Positions 43,690 to 55,481 of a DNA stretch of 64,000 nucleotides are shown here, piece by piece. Source of the stretch: Chamaecyparis obtusa (Eukaryota; Streptophyta; Pinopsida; Cupressales; Cupressaceae). The DNA is taken from assembly GCA_027943335.1 (NCBI GenBank), contig BSBK01004078.1:1086001-1150000 (forward strand), read 5' to 3'. The translations under genes were made by a program, and so were the position numbers. The notes beneath the pieces are model-generated. The model saw only the letters and a program-made list of their open reading frames with translations. It was not told the origin of the DNA and did no database searches. The first letter of the stretch is position 1. Each line of letters begins with the position of its first letter.

Positions 43690-45130
43690 TCATGGATAGA
43701 ACTTCTTTAGGTGCAAGATATTGATAGGCTCAGGGAACTGTTCTCCCTCTTTAGTAGATAACAAGTAAGCATCTATTCCAAAAGTAGTAGTAATGATGTA
43801 TGGTCCAATCCAATTAGGTTCAAATTTTCCCTTTTTCTCTCTATGTTGTTATTTCTTAGGGTTTTATAGTAGGACAAGATCTCCCACTTGGAATTCTCTA
43901 GGGTGAACCTTTTTGTTGAATTCTTTGGACATACACTTTTGGTAGACCCTCATATGGTCAAATGATGCTTTACGCTTCTCATCTAGAAGTTCTAATTCTT
44001 GGAGTCTCATGGTGCGGTAGTCTTCATCTGTCACTAGACCTTTGAGGGAAACTCTAAGTGAAGGAATCTCAACCTCTAAAGGTAACACTACTTCAGCACC
44101 ATAGGTAAGGGCAAAAGGAGTAGCCCCATTTGGAGTACAACTACTCGTTCTATAGGCCCACAAGGTCGGATTTATCTGAAGATGCCAATCTCTACCATTC
44201 TTGTGAACTGTTCTATGGAGAATGGTTTTATTTGAAGCTTCTACTTGTCCATTACCTTGCGGGAGGTAAATGGAGGACCAATGTTGTTTTATCTTGAACT
44301 TCTTATAGATTTTTTTAAGGTCCTTGTTTTTGAACTAACCTCAATTATCAATGATTATTTTAGAAGGTACTCCATACCGATAGATGATATGGTTTAAAAT
44401 AAACAGAGAAACTATCTTGCTTGAGGCAACAGAAAGCGGAACAACTTCTACCCATTTGGTAAATTAGTCAGTAGCAATGATGATAAATTTGTGTCCACCT
44501 GATGAGTTGGGATGAATCTTCCCAACAAGATCAAAGGCCCAGCGCTAAAATGGCCAATGAGATATAGATAGAATAAGCTCCCTGCCTAGAGCATGTATCA
44601 GGTTACCGTGTTTCTAACACTTTTCACATGATTTAGCAAAAGCTACTACATCTGTCCGCATGGTAGGCCAATAGTACCTAGACCTAAGCAGCCTTCAGGC
44701 CATGGAAAGACCATTAGAATGTCCTCCACAAATTCCCTCATGAATGTCAGATAACACTTGATCAGACTCATCCTTTTCCAAGCACCTAAGAAGTGTCCCA
44801 TCTAAACCCCTCCTATATAGATCACCAGAGATAAGGGTGTGGCGAGAGGCATTTCGGGTTAAGTTTCTTCATTCATAATAGTTGAAGGTTTCGGGAATAA
44901 TACCATCATGGAGATATGAGTAAATGGAACCATAGAGGGATGACTCATGGCCAACAAGGGTACAAACAACTTGGCTTTCTTGGGAGTCATAGATAGGATA
45001 GTGTAGCTCTTCCACCAGGAATTCAAATATGGACTCATGCTGTTCTAGCTAAAGAAGTGAAGCCAATGTAGCCATAGCATCAACTACCTTATTCTCTACT
45101 CTAGGGATTTTTTAAAATGTAACAAAGGTG
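43690..45130 (-). pseudogene. E6 integrase
   Basis: The zinc module (IHEGICGGHSNG, RYYWPTMRTDVVAFAKSCEK) lies near 44640-44800; the core follows with HKFIIIATD, VASSKIVSLFILNHIIYRYG and HWSSIYLPQGNGQVEASNK (catalytic Glu). The open part 43864-44163 contains WAYRTSSCTPNGATPFALTY, EVVLPLEVEIPSLRVSL and FQVGDLVLL. The frame then gives FEPNWIGPYIITTTFGIDAY and ends LHLKKFYP-stop. Stops lie in the core, for example in the DNxGxF block. Confidence 0.9.
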
Positions 45131-45135
45131 AAATA

Positions 45136-45984
45136 TCATCTCAATGAATCAACCATTTTCTTGTAGGGTATCAATTTTTCATCCTTTGTTTGGTATTCTT
45201 CATTAACTTGGTTGATTATTAATTGCGAATCCCCATAGATATGTAGGTCTGTGATTCTCCATTCTGTGGCCATTTTTAGTCCATTTTTCAAGGCCTCATA
45301 CTCAACAATGTTATTTGTACATGGGAACAATAGTTTGTAGGACTTAGGAATTGTGTACCCATGAGGAGAAACAAATAACACTCTAGCTCCTAAACCATTT
45401 TGCATAAAAAAGCCATCAAAGAACATCTTCCATGTTCTTACAGTCATGTACATTATGTGCTCATCTAGAAATTCAACTTGAATAGGCATGCTATCTTGAA
45501 TTGGGAAATCAGCCAATTGATCTACAATGGCTTGTCCTTTTATAGCTTTATGCTCAACATACTCTATTTCAAATTCTGATAAGATCATAATCCACTTAGC
45601 AAGTCTACCTGTGAGAGTAGCCTTACCAAGAAAATATTTGAGAGGATCAATCTTTGCTATGAGGTGTATTGTATCCACAAGCATGTAATGTTGCAACTTT
45701 TGGGAAGCAAACACTACCGCAAGGAAATATTTTTCAATACTAGTGTAATTAACCTCATATGACATGAGAGTACAACTAATGTAGTATATAGCTCTTTCTT
45801 TTCCAGTGTCATCAAGTTGAGCTAGTAATTCCCCCAAGGAAGATTCTGTTGCTGAAACATACAATATGAGTGGTTTTCTTGGGATAGGAGGCATTAAGAT
45901 TGGAGGATTGGCCAAGTATTGCTTGATTTGGTCCATGCTCTTTTGAAAATCTTCATTCCAGAGACATTTAACCCCCTTGTGCAA
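45136..45984 (-). CDS. E6 tandem RNase H domains (gypsy-type plus archaeal-type)
   Basis: An uninterrupted 282-codon frame. Residues 1-165 are the ordinary Gypsy RNase H and tether (FQKSMDQIKQYLANPPILMP, YISCTLMSYEVNYTSIEKYF, LAKWIMILSEFEIEYVEHKA). From about 185 a second RNase H follows: WKMFFDGFFMQNGLGARVLF, NNIVEYEALKNGLKMA and YGDSQLIINQVNEEYQTKDE, showing its Asp, Glu and Asp. The second domain defines Tat elements. It stays open by comparison with the broken RT upstream but is part of a dead polyprotein. Confidence 0.92.
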   Translation of the reverse strand: MHKGVKCLWNEDFQKSMDQIKQYLANPPILMPPIPRKPLILYVSATESSLGELLAQLDDTGKERAIYYISCTLMSYEVNYTSIEKYFLAVVFASQKLQHYMLVDTIHLIAKIDPLKYFLGKATLTGRLAKWIMILSEFEIEYVEHKAIKGQAIVDQLADFPIQDSMPIQVEFLDEHIMYMTVRTWKMFFDGFFMQNGLGARVLFVSPHGYTIPKSYKLLFPCTNNIVEYEALKNGLKMATEWRITDLHIYGDSQLIINQVNEEYQTKDEKLIPYKKMVDSLR

Positions 45985-46009
45985 TGTCTTATTGAAGGGT
46001 TGAGCTCTA

Positions 46010-46747
46010 TCATCCAGTTGTGAAATGAACCTCCTTATAGATTGAAGATGTCCCTAGAGACTCCTCATTTGGCTGATGTTTTTTGGGAGGTGGTATATCC
46101 AAGATTGCTTGAACTTTCTCTAGGTCCACCTCTATTCCTTTGGCTGAAATGATAAACCCTAGGAGCTTTCTAGAGGTAACACCAAATGCACACTTTTTAG
46201 GATTTAATCTTAATTGGAATTGCTCCATGCGATCTAGAATGAATTCTAAATCTCCTAAGTGTGTATCCCTTTTCTTAGATTTTTCCAAGGTGTCATCCAC
46301 ATAATCTTCCATATTCTTATGCATCATGTCATGAAAGATAGTTGTCATAGCTCTTTGGTAAGTAGCTACTGCATTTTTTAATCCAAATGGCATAATGTTC
46401 TAGCAATAGGTACCCCATGCACAAGTGAATGCATTCTTTTCCTGGTCTTCAGGAGCTATTTTAATCTGATTATATATAGAAAAACTGTCCATCAAGGAAT
46501 AGATTTCATAACTTGTGGTCATGTCCACTATCATATCTATGTTTGGAAGTGGAAAATCATCCTTTGGGCATGATTTATTAAGATCACTAAAATCTATGTA
46601 GATGCGAATGGACTTGTCATGTTTTGAAACTGGTACATTATTGGATATCCATTCAACATAATCAATGACTCTTATGAATCCTGTGGTGAGGAGTTTTTCT
46701 AATTCAACTTTGACGAGAAGAGCTATGTGAGGATGCATTTTTCTCAA
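46010..46747 (-). pseudogene. E6 reverse transcriptase
   Basis: Two open parts. 46400-46747 has MHPHIALLVKVELEKLLTTG, WISNNVPVSKHDKSIRIYID and LNKSCPKDDFPLPNIDMIVD. 46010-46393 has MPFGLKNAVATYQRAMTTIF, catalytic DYVDDTLEKSK and LNPKKCAFGVTSRKLLGFII. A stop between CAWGTYC and MPFGLK (about 46397) breaks it. LNKSCPKDDFPLP is typical of Tat elements. Confidence 0.92.
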
Positions 46748-47869
46748 TTTTTGTTTAACTCATTTCACACCTAGAGCTATGGACAAGTGATGCATAATGA
46801 GATTATTGTCCAACCCTAGCATGTCTAAGTAAGTCCAAGCAAAATTAATCTTCTTGCTCTGTAGGAACTTGGTATATGCTTCTATATCCTGTGTTGATAG
46901 AGATTGAGCCAAATGTACTATTTGTGTTGCCTCTTCTATACCCAAATTAACTGGCTATGTAGGCTCAACAAGCACTGAAGATCTATCTTGAAAGTAACTT
47001 GGGAGATGATCAGGTACCTCATCCTTAGGTGCCTTAGAGAGGTTTTCAACCTTGGATACGTCCTTTATTTTTACTTTTTTAGGTTCTAACACCACCACAC
47101 AGTGGTTTTCATCATTCAAACTCTTATTCTTTTTTTGTTTTCTTTTTATTTTGTGACTAAGGTACTTGATATCTAGTTCTGTCATGCTTGTAGTTGGTTC
47201 ACTAGTGGAAGAGATTATGGGCTCAAGGGAATTTAGGTAACATGATATCTCATAGTCATTTTGAAAACTTAAGAGTTGAGGCTCTTGATAGCGTTGAGAC
47301 CAATCAATTAGGTGGGGATTGGCAAGGGGTAGGTCAATGATGGGTCCAATGTTGTGGATATGAATGGTATTATCTCTGGTGATTGCAGAGTTAGGGCCTG
47401 TAAAGTATCCCTCTAAGGTACCCAAATCAAGATTTATCCTACCAAGCAAAGCATCATCCACTAAAGCGACTTGCAGATTTGAATCCTCTAATCCTACACT
47501 TGACTTGTTAGCTACCTCAGATTGGGAACTATAAGTATGGACAACATCAACATCCATGTTAACTGTAGAAGAATCAGAGAGAGATTCCCATTCATACTCA
47601 TGTGAGTCCGTATCTAAATCCTGACTGGGATGTTTACACCAAGCATTTTTATGATATCTGGATGAGGAAGCTCTAATGTCACCAAGGGTAACACCTTCTT
47701 GAATGCCATTGATGTATTGAATATGATCTTCAACAATGGATTCCTCTTGTTCTAGGCCTAAAATTGTTGGATGGGTAACTGGAGTATGTGAATCTCCCCA
47801 AAGGAGATTGGTGGAAGGGACCCTGAAAGGAAACTCAGGTGTGGAAATAGCTTCCTACACTAATCTCTA
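46748..47869 (-). pseudogene. E6 region between intron and RT
   Basis: Open parts 46955-47557 (200 codons, acidic, with a basic KIKRKQKKNK stretch) and 46760-46945 (KFLQSKKINFAWTYLDMLGL, the usual lead-in to RT). The frame can be traced upstream to about 47869 (AISTPEFPFRVPSTNLLWGD). No enzymatic domain; it corresponds to the long linker in Tat/Ogre polyproteins. Confidence 0.75.
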
Positions 47870-48545
47870 AAGGAAAGTATTGTGCAAATTATTTTAAATC
47901 CTTACAATTTCAGATTCTTTAACTACTTTAACAATGATATTGCAGCCATATACCATGCATATAGAAAATAGAGAATGACACAATGATTAACCCTAGGGAA
48001 AACCTTTCGGTAAAAACCCTAGCACTCCAAAACCTGCACAATGTATTAATCAAAACTATTATAGTTTACAATACACTTGCAATGCAAGTTCTTTCAAAAG
48101 ATTTCCAACTCTTGAAGACAAATTGCAGCAGCATAAAAAATGTTCCAACAATACACTTACTTCTCCTTTCTTCGCAACCCTAAAAAATGCTTATATCATG
48201 CGCTTTCCTTTTTAGGACAACTTCCAAAGATAGCCGTATTAGGGTATTTGGGGAAGAGTGTACAGTACTCAACTTTATCAGTTGCCACATGTCTTCACCC
48301 ATCATTGAATCTTCTAGACATAGCTCTTATGTGTCATAGGAATCTATTATAATCATTTCAGCCATGATCTCCTTGCACACAATTCAAGATGTCGACACAT
48401 CAAGTGGAGTGACACATCAACATGCCAACTAGACATGTACACTCACACTTAATTACATTATTTGCAAGGAATACATTTTACAAAACAAATAATATGAATA
48501 GGAATTATCCAAGGTTGAGACACCTTATTCCTAACAAACCCAATC
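47870..48545 (-). other. E6 probable intron between protease and RT
   Basis: About 680 bases without coding separate LINQ (48558) from the next coding block. On the - strand the right border of the block is preceded by TTTGCACAATACTTTCCTTTAG, a good 3' splice site. The donor is less clear: a GT lies in CATGTGTGAAG near 48540. An intron here fits the Ogre group. Confidence 0.5.
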
Positions 48546-48557
48546 TTCACACATGTC

Positions 48558-49594
48558 CTATTGATTTATCAAATTGGAAGTATACTTTGTTTCATCCTCA
48601 CTATCCATCTCATCAAGGATAGGAACAGGGTTCTTGTTCTGATTTTTGAAACCTAGGCCAACCATTTTTTTAGACCAGTGGCCAAAAAGAGCATGATTGA
48701 GTGGTTCAGCTCGAGCATCTAATCTATGACTAAGAGGACCATGACCTAGATAGCCCATATTTTTGACAGGAGTGTACCCTCTTCCATATGTCTTAAGAGA
48801 GGGAGAGAAGTTTTCATTGTGCATGTATTTGTCTTCTCTATAGATCCAGTCCTTGACAACCACTTCTTTTTCATCCTAGATAGGCACCGAGGACTCTACA
48901 AATGTACCAAACAAAGTCATGGCTGAAGATGAAGGTCACATCTCTTGTGAAGGTTTTCCATAAGATCTAGGTGAGACTGACAGTTTAGTAAAGGAGTCAA
49001 GTTGATACCCCCCCATACCAAGGTCTATGGAGTTGAACTTATTCTTGCACTGTGCTAGAGTTGCATCAAAATCCTTTGCTTCCCTATTGAGAGGAACATG
49101 ATCCCTACTGAAATTGCATTTACAGATAATGTGCTATCCTCGTGTATACAGAATTCTACTCAATTATAGGGAAACTTCACACATTGATGGTAGGTGGATG
49201 GCACTGCGTGTATGTCATGGATCTATGGTCTACCAAGTAGGATATTATATGCTAGAGGACCAACATCAACAATTTGGAACAAAATGTCCTTTTCAACAGG
49301 GCCAATCCTGACAGGTAGGACAACCAACCCTTTAGAACTCCTTTCTTCCTCATCATAGGCTTTAATGCTAATTTTCTTCCGGGTATCAATAACTTGCTCA
49401 GAATAACCCAGTATCTTCAACAGAATCAAAGAACAAATGTTGAGCCTGGCACCCCCATCAATAAACACACGCCTGACACAAGTCTTGTGAATCATGACTT
49501 CGATATGAAGGGAAAGATTATGCGGATGGCTTAAATCTTTGTCATCTTCTTCTGAGAATGTTAGGTAATGAGGGCTGGCAAGGTGGTTAACCAT
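48558..49594 (-). pseudogene. E6 protease and following linker
   Basis: The 49223-49594 frame holds FIDGGARLNICSLILLKILG (catalytic Asp; the motif is DGG as in other Tat copies here) and LAYNILLGRP, the second protease signature, then WIHDIHAVPSTYHQCVKFPY further left. The 48558-48863 frame (NENFSPSLKTYGRGYTPVKN, LNHALFGHWSKKMVGLGFKN, EMDSEDETKYTSNLINQ) is the conserved post-protease linker. Stops separate the two. Confidence 0.88.
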
Positions 49595-49628
49595 GTTTTG
49601 GAATTGGTCAACATCAATGTTGTTAGGA

Positions 49629-50598
49629 CAATGGTATATTAATTTTGATATCTTTATGGTTGAGCATGACTACAGTTAGTGTAATTCAAACCATTATGTT
49701 TATTTTAAGAGGTTGGATGGTGATAACTATATTGTTTTATGTTTATATGTTGATGATATGCTTGTAGCAAGGTCTAATATGGATCAAATTAAGGAGTTGA
49801 AACAAAAATTAGCACATTATTTTTCTATGAAGGATTTGGGGTAAAAAAAAAATCCTTGGTATGCAAATTTATATAGATAGGAAGAACAAAAAATTGACTC
49901 TATCTTAGGTTGATTACGTTCATAAGGTGTTTCAAAGATTTCATATGGAGAATTCCAAAGCTATCAACACATCTTTCCCTAGCCATTTGAAATTGACTAA
50001 GGAGATATATCCAAAGACATTAGAGGAGCAAGACAAAATTTCCAAGGTACCATATGCCTCAGCTGTAGGTAGTTTGATGTGTGTCATGGTACACACTAGA
50101 CCAAATATTGCACTTGTTGTAGGAGTTTTTAGTAGGTATATGAGTCGTCCTGGAGTTGAGCATTGGAATGCAGTAAAATGGATTCTCAGATATTTGAGAG
50201 GTACATCCAATAAATGTTTATGTTTTAGGGGCTCTAACACTGATTTAGAAGGCTATGTTGACTCATATTTGATAGGGGATTTAGATACTAGGTGGAGTAC
50301 CACATGTTATGTATTTACCATTGGTGGGAGAACAGTGAGTTGGATTTCTCAACTATAAAAGGTGGTTTCTTTATCTACTACAGAGGAAGAGTATGTTGTT
50401 TCTACAGAGGCAGCTAAGAAGATGATATGGCTATAATTTTTCATGGAAGAGTTGGGAAAATCACAAACAGACAATTATCTATTTACAGAAAGCCAGAGTT
50501 TCATCGATCTTGTACATAATTCTTCGTTGCATTCAAAGACTAAACACATACAGTTTAGGTATCACTTCATTTGGTTGGTATTGGATAAGGGATAATTA
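49629..50598 (+). pseudogene. Duplicate copia RT end and RNase H
   Basis: YVDDMLVARSN near 49752, the A-run frameshift near 49844, then the open frame 49927-50358 with FQRFHMENSKAINTSFPSHL, RYMSRPGVEHWNAVKWILRY, GYVDSYLIGDLDTRWSTTCY and VSWISQL-stop. It is slightly better preserved than copy 1 (for example HWNAVKW keeps Trp where copy 1 has a stop). Confidence 0.92.
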
Positions 50599-50940
50599 TG
50601 TACACTCAAATTGTGCACTTCTCTAAGTCATTACTTCCAAGAAAATCCATGGATTGGAAACCATGAGAAAGTGACCTAGAGCTCCCTAGGCATGGAGTCA
50701 CAAGGATGTGTACGTATAGTGCTCTTAGCTAGAGCTATTGAAGCATACAACCTTGCTAGTAAACCACACAATGTTGAGCCCATCACCCCCATCAATCAAT
50801 ACACGCCTAACACGGGTCTTGTGAATCATGACTTCGATATGAAGGGAAAGATTATGTGGATGGCTCAAAGCTTTGTCATCTTCTTCTGAGAATGTTAGGT
50901 AATGAGGGCTAGCAAGGTGGTAACCATATTTTGGAATTGG
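50599..50940 (-). pseudogene. Duplicate LTR remnant fused to protease start
   Basis: 50599-50774 repeats the E5 LTR remnant beginning TGTACACTC. The fusion at ACAATGTTGAGCC (50768-50780) is identical to copy 1, and 50776-50940 is the protease start. About 190 bases here (50770-50960) also match 49435-49628 of E6, because both descend from the same Tat protease region. Confidence 0.9.
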
Positions 50941-53500
50941 TCAACATCAATGTTGTTAGGAACATTTGCTGCACGCAAAGCATCCTCAAGGATTTGTTTA
51001 TGTCTTGGAGATAATTCTAAAAGCTCAAAGATTGAAATCTGAGTTGGCATTCTTTGTAGCTAATCAAAAAGATTATAGTTCAATAGAGGACTAAAAACTA
51101 ATTTGGTGGTGACATTCTTGGATGTCACTTGCTTGGGTTTGCTGGAATGGTTGGAACTAGGACCTCTAATAACCATATGACCTTGACTTTGACTTCTTGT
51201 GACAACATTAAGGGCTTGGGATGACCTTTGAGAGTGAGGACCCCTTAACAGAACCACTAGTTCTTCATCAAATATAGGAGGAGAGCCCACATCATAACCA
51301 TAAGAATCCTTGTCCCTCATCATGTTGACACTTTCCTCCACCACCTCAAGCATATTGACCATTTTTTCTGCAGCTGTGTAGGTATAGTTGATTTCGGCCT
51401 TGCCATTCTTGGGTTTAGAGGTTTCCCCCTTTTCATATTTAGGCAAAGGCTCCTTGAATGCCTTATGGTCTGCATTGGTGTTCAACCCATCAATCTGAAG
51501 TTTTCCACTTTCAATAAGATCTTGGATAATATGCTTTAGTTTCCAACAATAGTCGATGTCATGTCCAATGCCATTGTGGAATTTGCAGAAAGCTTTTTCA
51601 TTCCACCAATGTGGCTTAACATCATGTATGATGAAATTCACTGGATCTTTAGGTTGTGCAAGGTTATTGGCAATGAGCATCTTGAAAACATTCTCATATG
51701 AGTCACCAAGTTTAGAAAATTGTCGCCTCTCCTTTTTGGGATTATCCTAATACTTTAGTTTATGCTCTTGTTGGTTGGAGCATGAGTTGAGCTACATAGC
51801 TTGAACTGCACTAGACAAATGAAGGACACCTTGATCCTTGGGTGGAGAAGAGTCCACAACTCCGTCATTGACTACTTGTTTGTTCTTGTTCCAGTGTGAG
51901 TTCTTGCCTTTGTCCTTATTAGAGTTGTTAGTATTTTGACCATTGTTGTTATTGTTATGTTTGGTAAAAATTCCTTGCTCTATCAAGACATCCTCAATTG
52001 GACATGCGGTTTTGACCATAGTGTCGAAGGAATCAAAGAGCATCTTCTGAACCTCATACTGCATTTCAGGCACCAAGTTGCTAACAATGATATGAATCCT
52101 TTCATGCTCAAGAATAGTCCTAGAATAGTGAGAGCACAATTGTATCCATCTTTGTAAGAAGGTAACAAAGGATTCCCCTTGGTTTTGCTTCAAATTGCAC
52201 AAGTCTAACATAGTGACTGATCTTGACAAGTTGTGTGCAAAATGTTGAACAAATATGTGGACAAGTTCTTTGAAAGTTTTGACAGGTGGAGTTATGTTGG
52301 TAAACCACTTCATGGCTTGGCCCTTGAAACTCCTCGGAAACAATCTCATAAGATAGGAGTCATCTTGGTGAAACTCAAAAATCATAATGTAGAGCTAACA
52401 CACATGATCATGTGTGTCACCATTGCCATCATACTTGTTGTACAGGGGAATTTCAACTTTTCTAGGAAAATCCTTCATACTCACAATTTTGTCAAAAGGA
52501 TTGGCACATATTGAGTCAAGTGAAAAGGAAATTTTAGGTGCCAACGCCTTTTCCATCATATGCTTGAGTTGTTTGATCTCCTCTTCTTGGGATGGACCTT
52601 GTTTCTTGATTTTTCTATCCACATCAAAGTTGTAACGAACACTGGCACCCTTGTTGATCAAGCTCTCTAGGAACTTATCCTTGTTTTGATCTAGATACTT
52701 CTCCACATATTTTTGGAATAGTGGTTCTTGTTGCATCCTCATAAAGTGTTGATCATCAAAACTTGCACTACTTCCTCCATGTTGGGAGCCATGATGAGCT
52801 CGTTGGGAGGGTTGTCTTAACTTCCTAGGAGGTGTTAGTTTCCTATGTTGTGAAGTCCTTCCTCTAGGACTAGGAGATCTTGAAGGGGTCCTTGAATGCC
52901 TTCTCCTTCATGGGGTTCCTTAAGGAGTAGATGGAAGAGAGTTGTTTCCACTGTTGGTACCCATGTTGTTGAAAATGTCATTTTGTTGTTGGGCTAAAAG
53001 CCTATCTTGTTCTTCTTGAAATGCTTTTCTTTTCAATTCTAACAAGGGTTGTTGCTCCACCTCTAAGAGTCTAAACCTCTCTTCTTTAGCGGCTTGTTAA
53101 TCCAAAAAGGCTTTCTTTTCACGTTCAATTCTTTTAAGCCTTTCATTCGCATACCTTGAGGTTGTTTTGAGCGGAGAGTTGGGCCTCGAATGTTTGAATA
53201 ATTCGTTAGTAAATGCTGCATTCGCATGAGCATCACAAGATTCTTTGTCTTGGTCTTCATGTTGTGACCGTTCATGTTGGTGAGCTCATCTCATATACTT
53301 TTTAGTTCTCTGATGGGCATCTAAATATCTTGTGCTGATAGGGGGTGATTTTGGTTGATTGTCATCACCAAATAGCATGTTATCCCTATGTCTCTGAAAA
53401 ATGTCACCAAGATTTTGATCAATCACTTCTCTCTCCTTTCTAGTCATGGTGTAACTCATGTCCATATTTGATTGAGAAGGTGTTAAAGAGGCACGGGTAG
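50941..53500 (-). pseudogene. Duplicate E5 Gag
   Basis: Open parts 51060-51680 (FCKFHNGIGHDIDYCWKLKH, long C-terminus), 51792-52385 (FKGQAMKWFTNITPPVKTFK, NQGESFVTFLQRWIQLCSHY, Asn-rich linker), 52395-52742 (EPLFQKYVEKYLDQNKDKFL) and 53063-53275. Fewer breaks than copy 1: capsid signature and following linker form one 197-codon frame. The Cys of FCKFH is kept here but is Ser in copy 1. Confidence 0.9.
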
Positions 53501-54496
53501 ATCACAGTGAGAATACTTCAAGCACTTACTAGCCTAAAAAGACAAAGGCTCAATACTTAACAACTTGGCCCACACTTGATGCTCCATTGCCTCACACAAA
53601 GTGGTTGCCCACAATAGATGTTGGCTTTGTCGTAGAAGTGCCAATGACACAACCAAAGGAACACATATGGTGAGTAATCTTGGGGTGATCTAGGTTAGTC
53701 CACTAGGATCAATCCTTGCACCAAGAAGCTAAGTGAAAAAATAGCGTGGCTTCTATCTATGGTTCTTAGTAAGGGCCTCCATTCGTAATACCCCTCTTGC
53801 TCCCCAAAAGGACTCCTTACCTTACGACAAGTAATGGACCTCACGGCCACAAGAGTACATTAAGCATTCTTGCCTAGCATTTTCCTCATGGTCACAATCC
53901 CACATGTACTCACACCAAGTGAAGACATGTACTACATCTACCAAGGTTTTGTGTCCTTGATAGCCTTGATTTTATAGTGGGTCGGAATAGCTTGGCATTA
54001 GCTTTTCCCCATTTGGGTCGTTCCTCTTGATTGCTCAAGAGAAAGCCCGCTAAAGGATTCTAAAACTAAACAAAGAGTGGATCAACCTTTGAGTGTCAAT
54101 ATTTTTGGTTCACCTCAAGTGTGAAGAACATACTCTCCTAGCTCAAAAATTTCTCTCAAACACACCAAGGAAAGGTTCAATTACCCTCTTGCCTTCAAAA
54201 TCCAAAGATGGGTCAAGATTTCTAGTTCACCACAAGGGTGAAGAGCATACTCTCCTACCACCAAAATATTCCTACAACAAGAGATTAAGTACCTATGAAA
54301 AGAAACAACTAGTATATGCCACACTCAAGATGAAAGCAATAAACAAGCACTTGATTTGTTTTTATGCTTTGGTCAACCCTGCAAAAATAATTAGTAGCCC
54401 TTATGCATTTGGAGTTTTGACATGTGTTCTTTTGAACAAATATTTCAAGCAATGAAGGCACCTACAAGCACAGCTTGTTAGCCCCATAATGGTTAG
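53501..54496 (-). other. Duplicate E5 leader (shortened)
   Basis: Follows copy 1 from 22371 to 23365, including the 117-bp duplication (about 54096 and 54212). It starts at a deletion joint at GCACGGGTAG (53491-53500) and ends at GTTAG (54492-54496) where the E8 LTR begins. Confidence 0.85.
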
Positions 54497-55479
54497 TGTA
54501 GACACACAAAAATGGGCAAGTGCTTTTAAATCAATAAAATGGCTCAAAATCATCAAAATGCATTATTTCAATAAAAAAAGGGATCAAATCAATTAAAATG
54601 GCTCAAAATCATCAAAATGCATTATTTCAATAAAAAAGGGATCAAATCAATTAAAATGGACATAATTAAATAAAGTTGGGCAAAAATCAATAAAATCAAA
54701 GGAAAAGTCAAATTATGATGTTAAATAATTAAATCGAAGCTTAAAGGGGTGAAAAGCACTACATAATTGATTTTAATCAATTAGTTGTATAGTTGTTTAA
54801 ATCAAAAATCAAAATGAGCCTATTACCCTTACATGACTAAATTTAATTAATTAATTGAATTTAATAATTCCTAATATCTTTCAACAAAGTTGAGCAACCA
54901 ATAAGAATTGAGGACAAAAAAACATAAATCACTCAAAAAGGATGAATCTCAATCACTCATTTGAAAGTTTCAATCTCAACCACTCAATCTTGTCCTTTTG
55001 TCCAAAGCTTTGAGACAAATATTTAAATTGTTCCCCCATTTATGAACAAAGCAAAGTATTTGACTCACCCAAAGGTTAATCATGATTACTTCACTCCACC
55101 CCCTACCCTTGGGAATTTACTATAAATATGAAGCATTCTGAGAGCAATTGATATCTTAGAAATTCATTTGCAGAGCATTATTACTATAGGCAATTGAGAG
55201 CATTCTAAGAGCATTTAGAGTAATTAGCATTATATCTTGTCAATTTGAGCTAAAAACAATCATCATAAAAGCATTGTAGAAGCATAGCAGCATACATTCT
55301 CATTTTAGAAGTGTGACTAGTGGAGATTTGAGCTAAGAGCTTCACTTACCACCTCTTTCTAGAGAGCCATGAGATGCTATAGATCTTAGTTTCAATTTTA
55401 ATTAGATTTTCATTGTATTTAATTTCAATTGTTGCTAATTAGATCTTAATTTCATGAAGGTGATTATCATCATCATACA
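54497..55479 (+). repeat. E8 5' LTR
   Basis: Starts TGTAGACACAC and ends CATCATACA. A 59-bp tandem duplication (GGCTCAAAATCATC.. at 54541 and 54600) lies near its start. TATAAATA at 55121-55128 sits in a good promoter setting (CTACCCTTGGGAATTTAC upstream). It shares its first eight bases with the solo LTR at 15132. Confidence 0.85.
55121..55128 (+). promoter_or_regulatory. E8 LTR TATA box
   Basis: TATAAATA in the last third of the LTR, the normal place for the start of the element transcript. The solo LTR has the same octamer at 16074. Confidence 0.75.
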
Positions 55480-55481
55480 AA

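Larger units (their letters stand above)
43690..49628 (-). mobile_element. E6, Tat/Ogre-type Ty3/Gypsy element (protease to integrase)
   Basis: Reading leftward: protease (48866-49594), a linker, a likely intron, a pre-RT region, RT, two consecutive RNase H domains and integrase ending at a stop at 43690. The second, archaeal-type RNase H is diagnostic of the Tat lineage, and an intron between protease and RT is described for Ogre elements. Its own gag and 5' LTR are replaced at 49628 by a duplicated piece of the E3/E5 locus. Frames are broken in many places. Confidence 0.9.
49629..54496. repeat. Second copy of the E3/E5 locus (duplicate of 17370-23365)
   Basis: From ACAATGGTATATTAATTTTG onward the sequence follows 17370-23365 in the same order: copia RT/RNase H, the E5 3' LTR remnant, the protease stub, Gag and leader. 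The same E5 insertion point, the same LTR/protease fusion and the same stop after SWISQL are present, so this is a copied locus and not a second insertion. It lacks about 1.13 kb (copy-1 positions near 21233-22361). It joins E6 at 49628 and E8 at 54497. Confidence 0.93.

Noticed and set aside
54528..54650. CRISPR-like or satellite array
   Set aside because: Only two units, in a plant LTR, without spacers.
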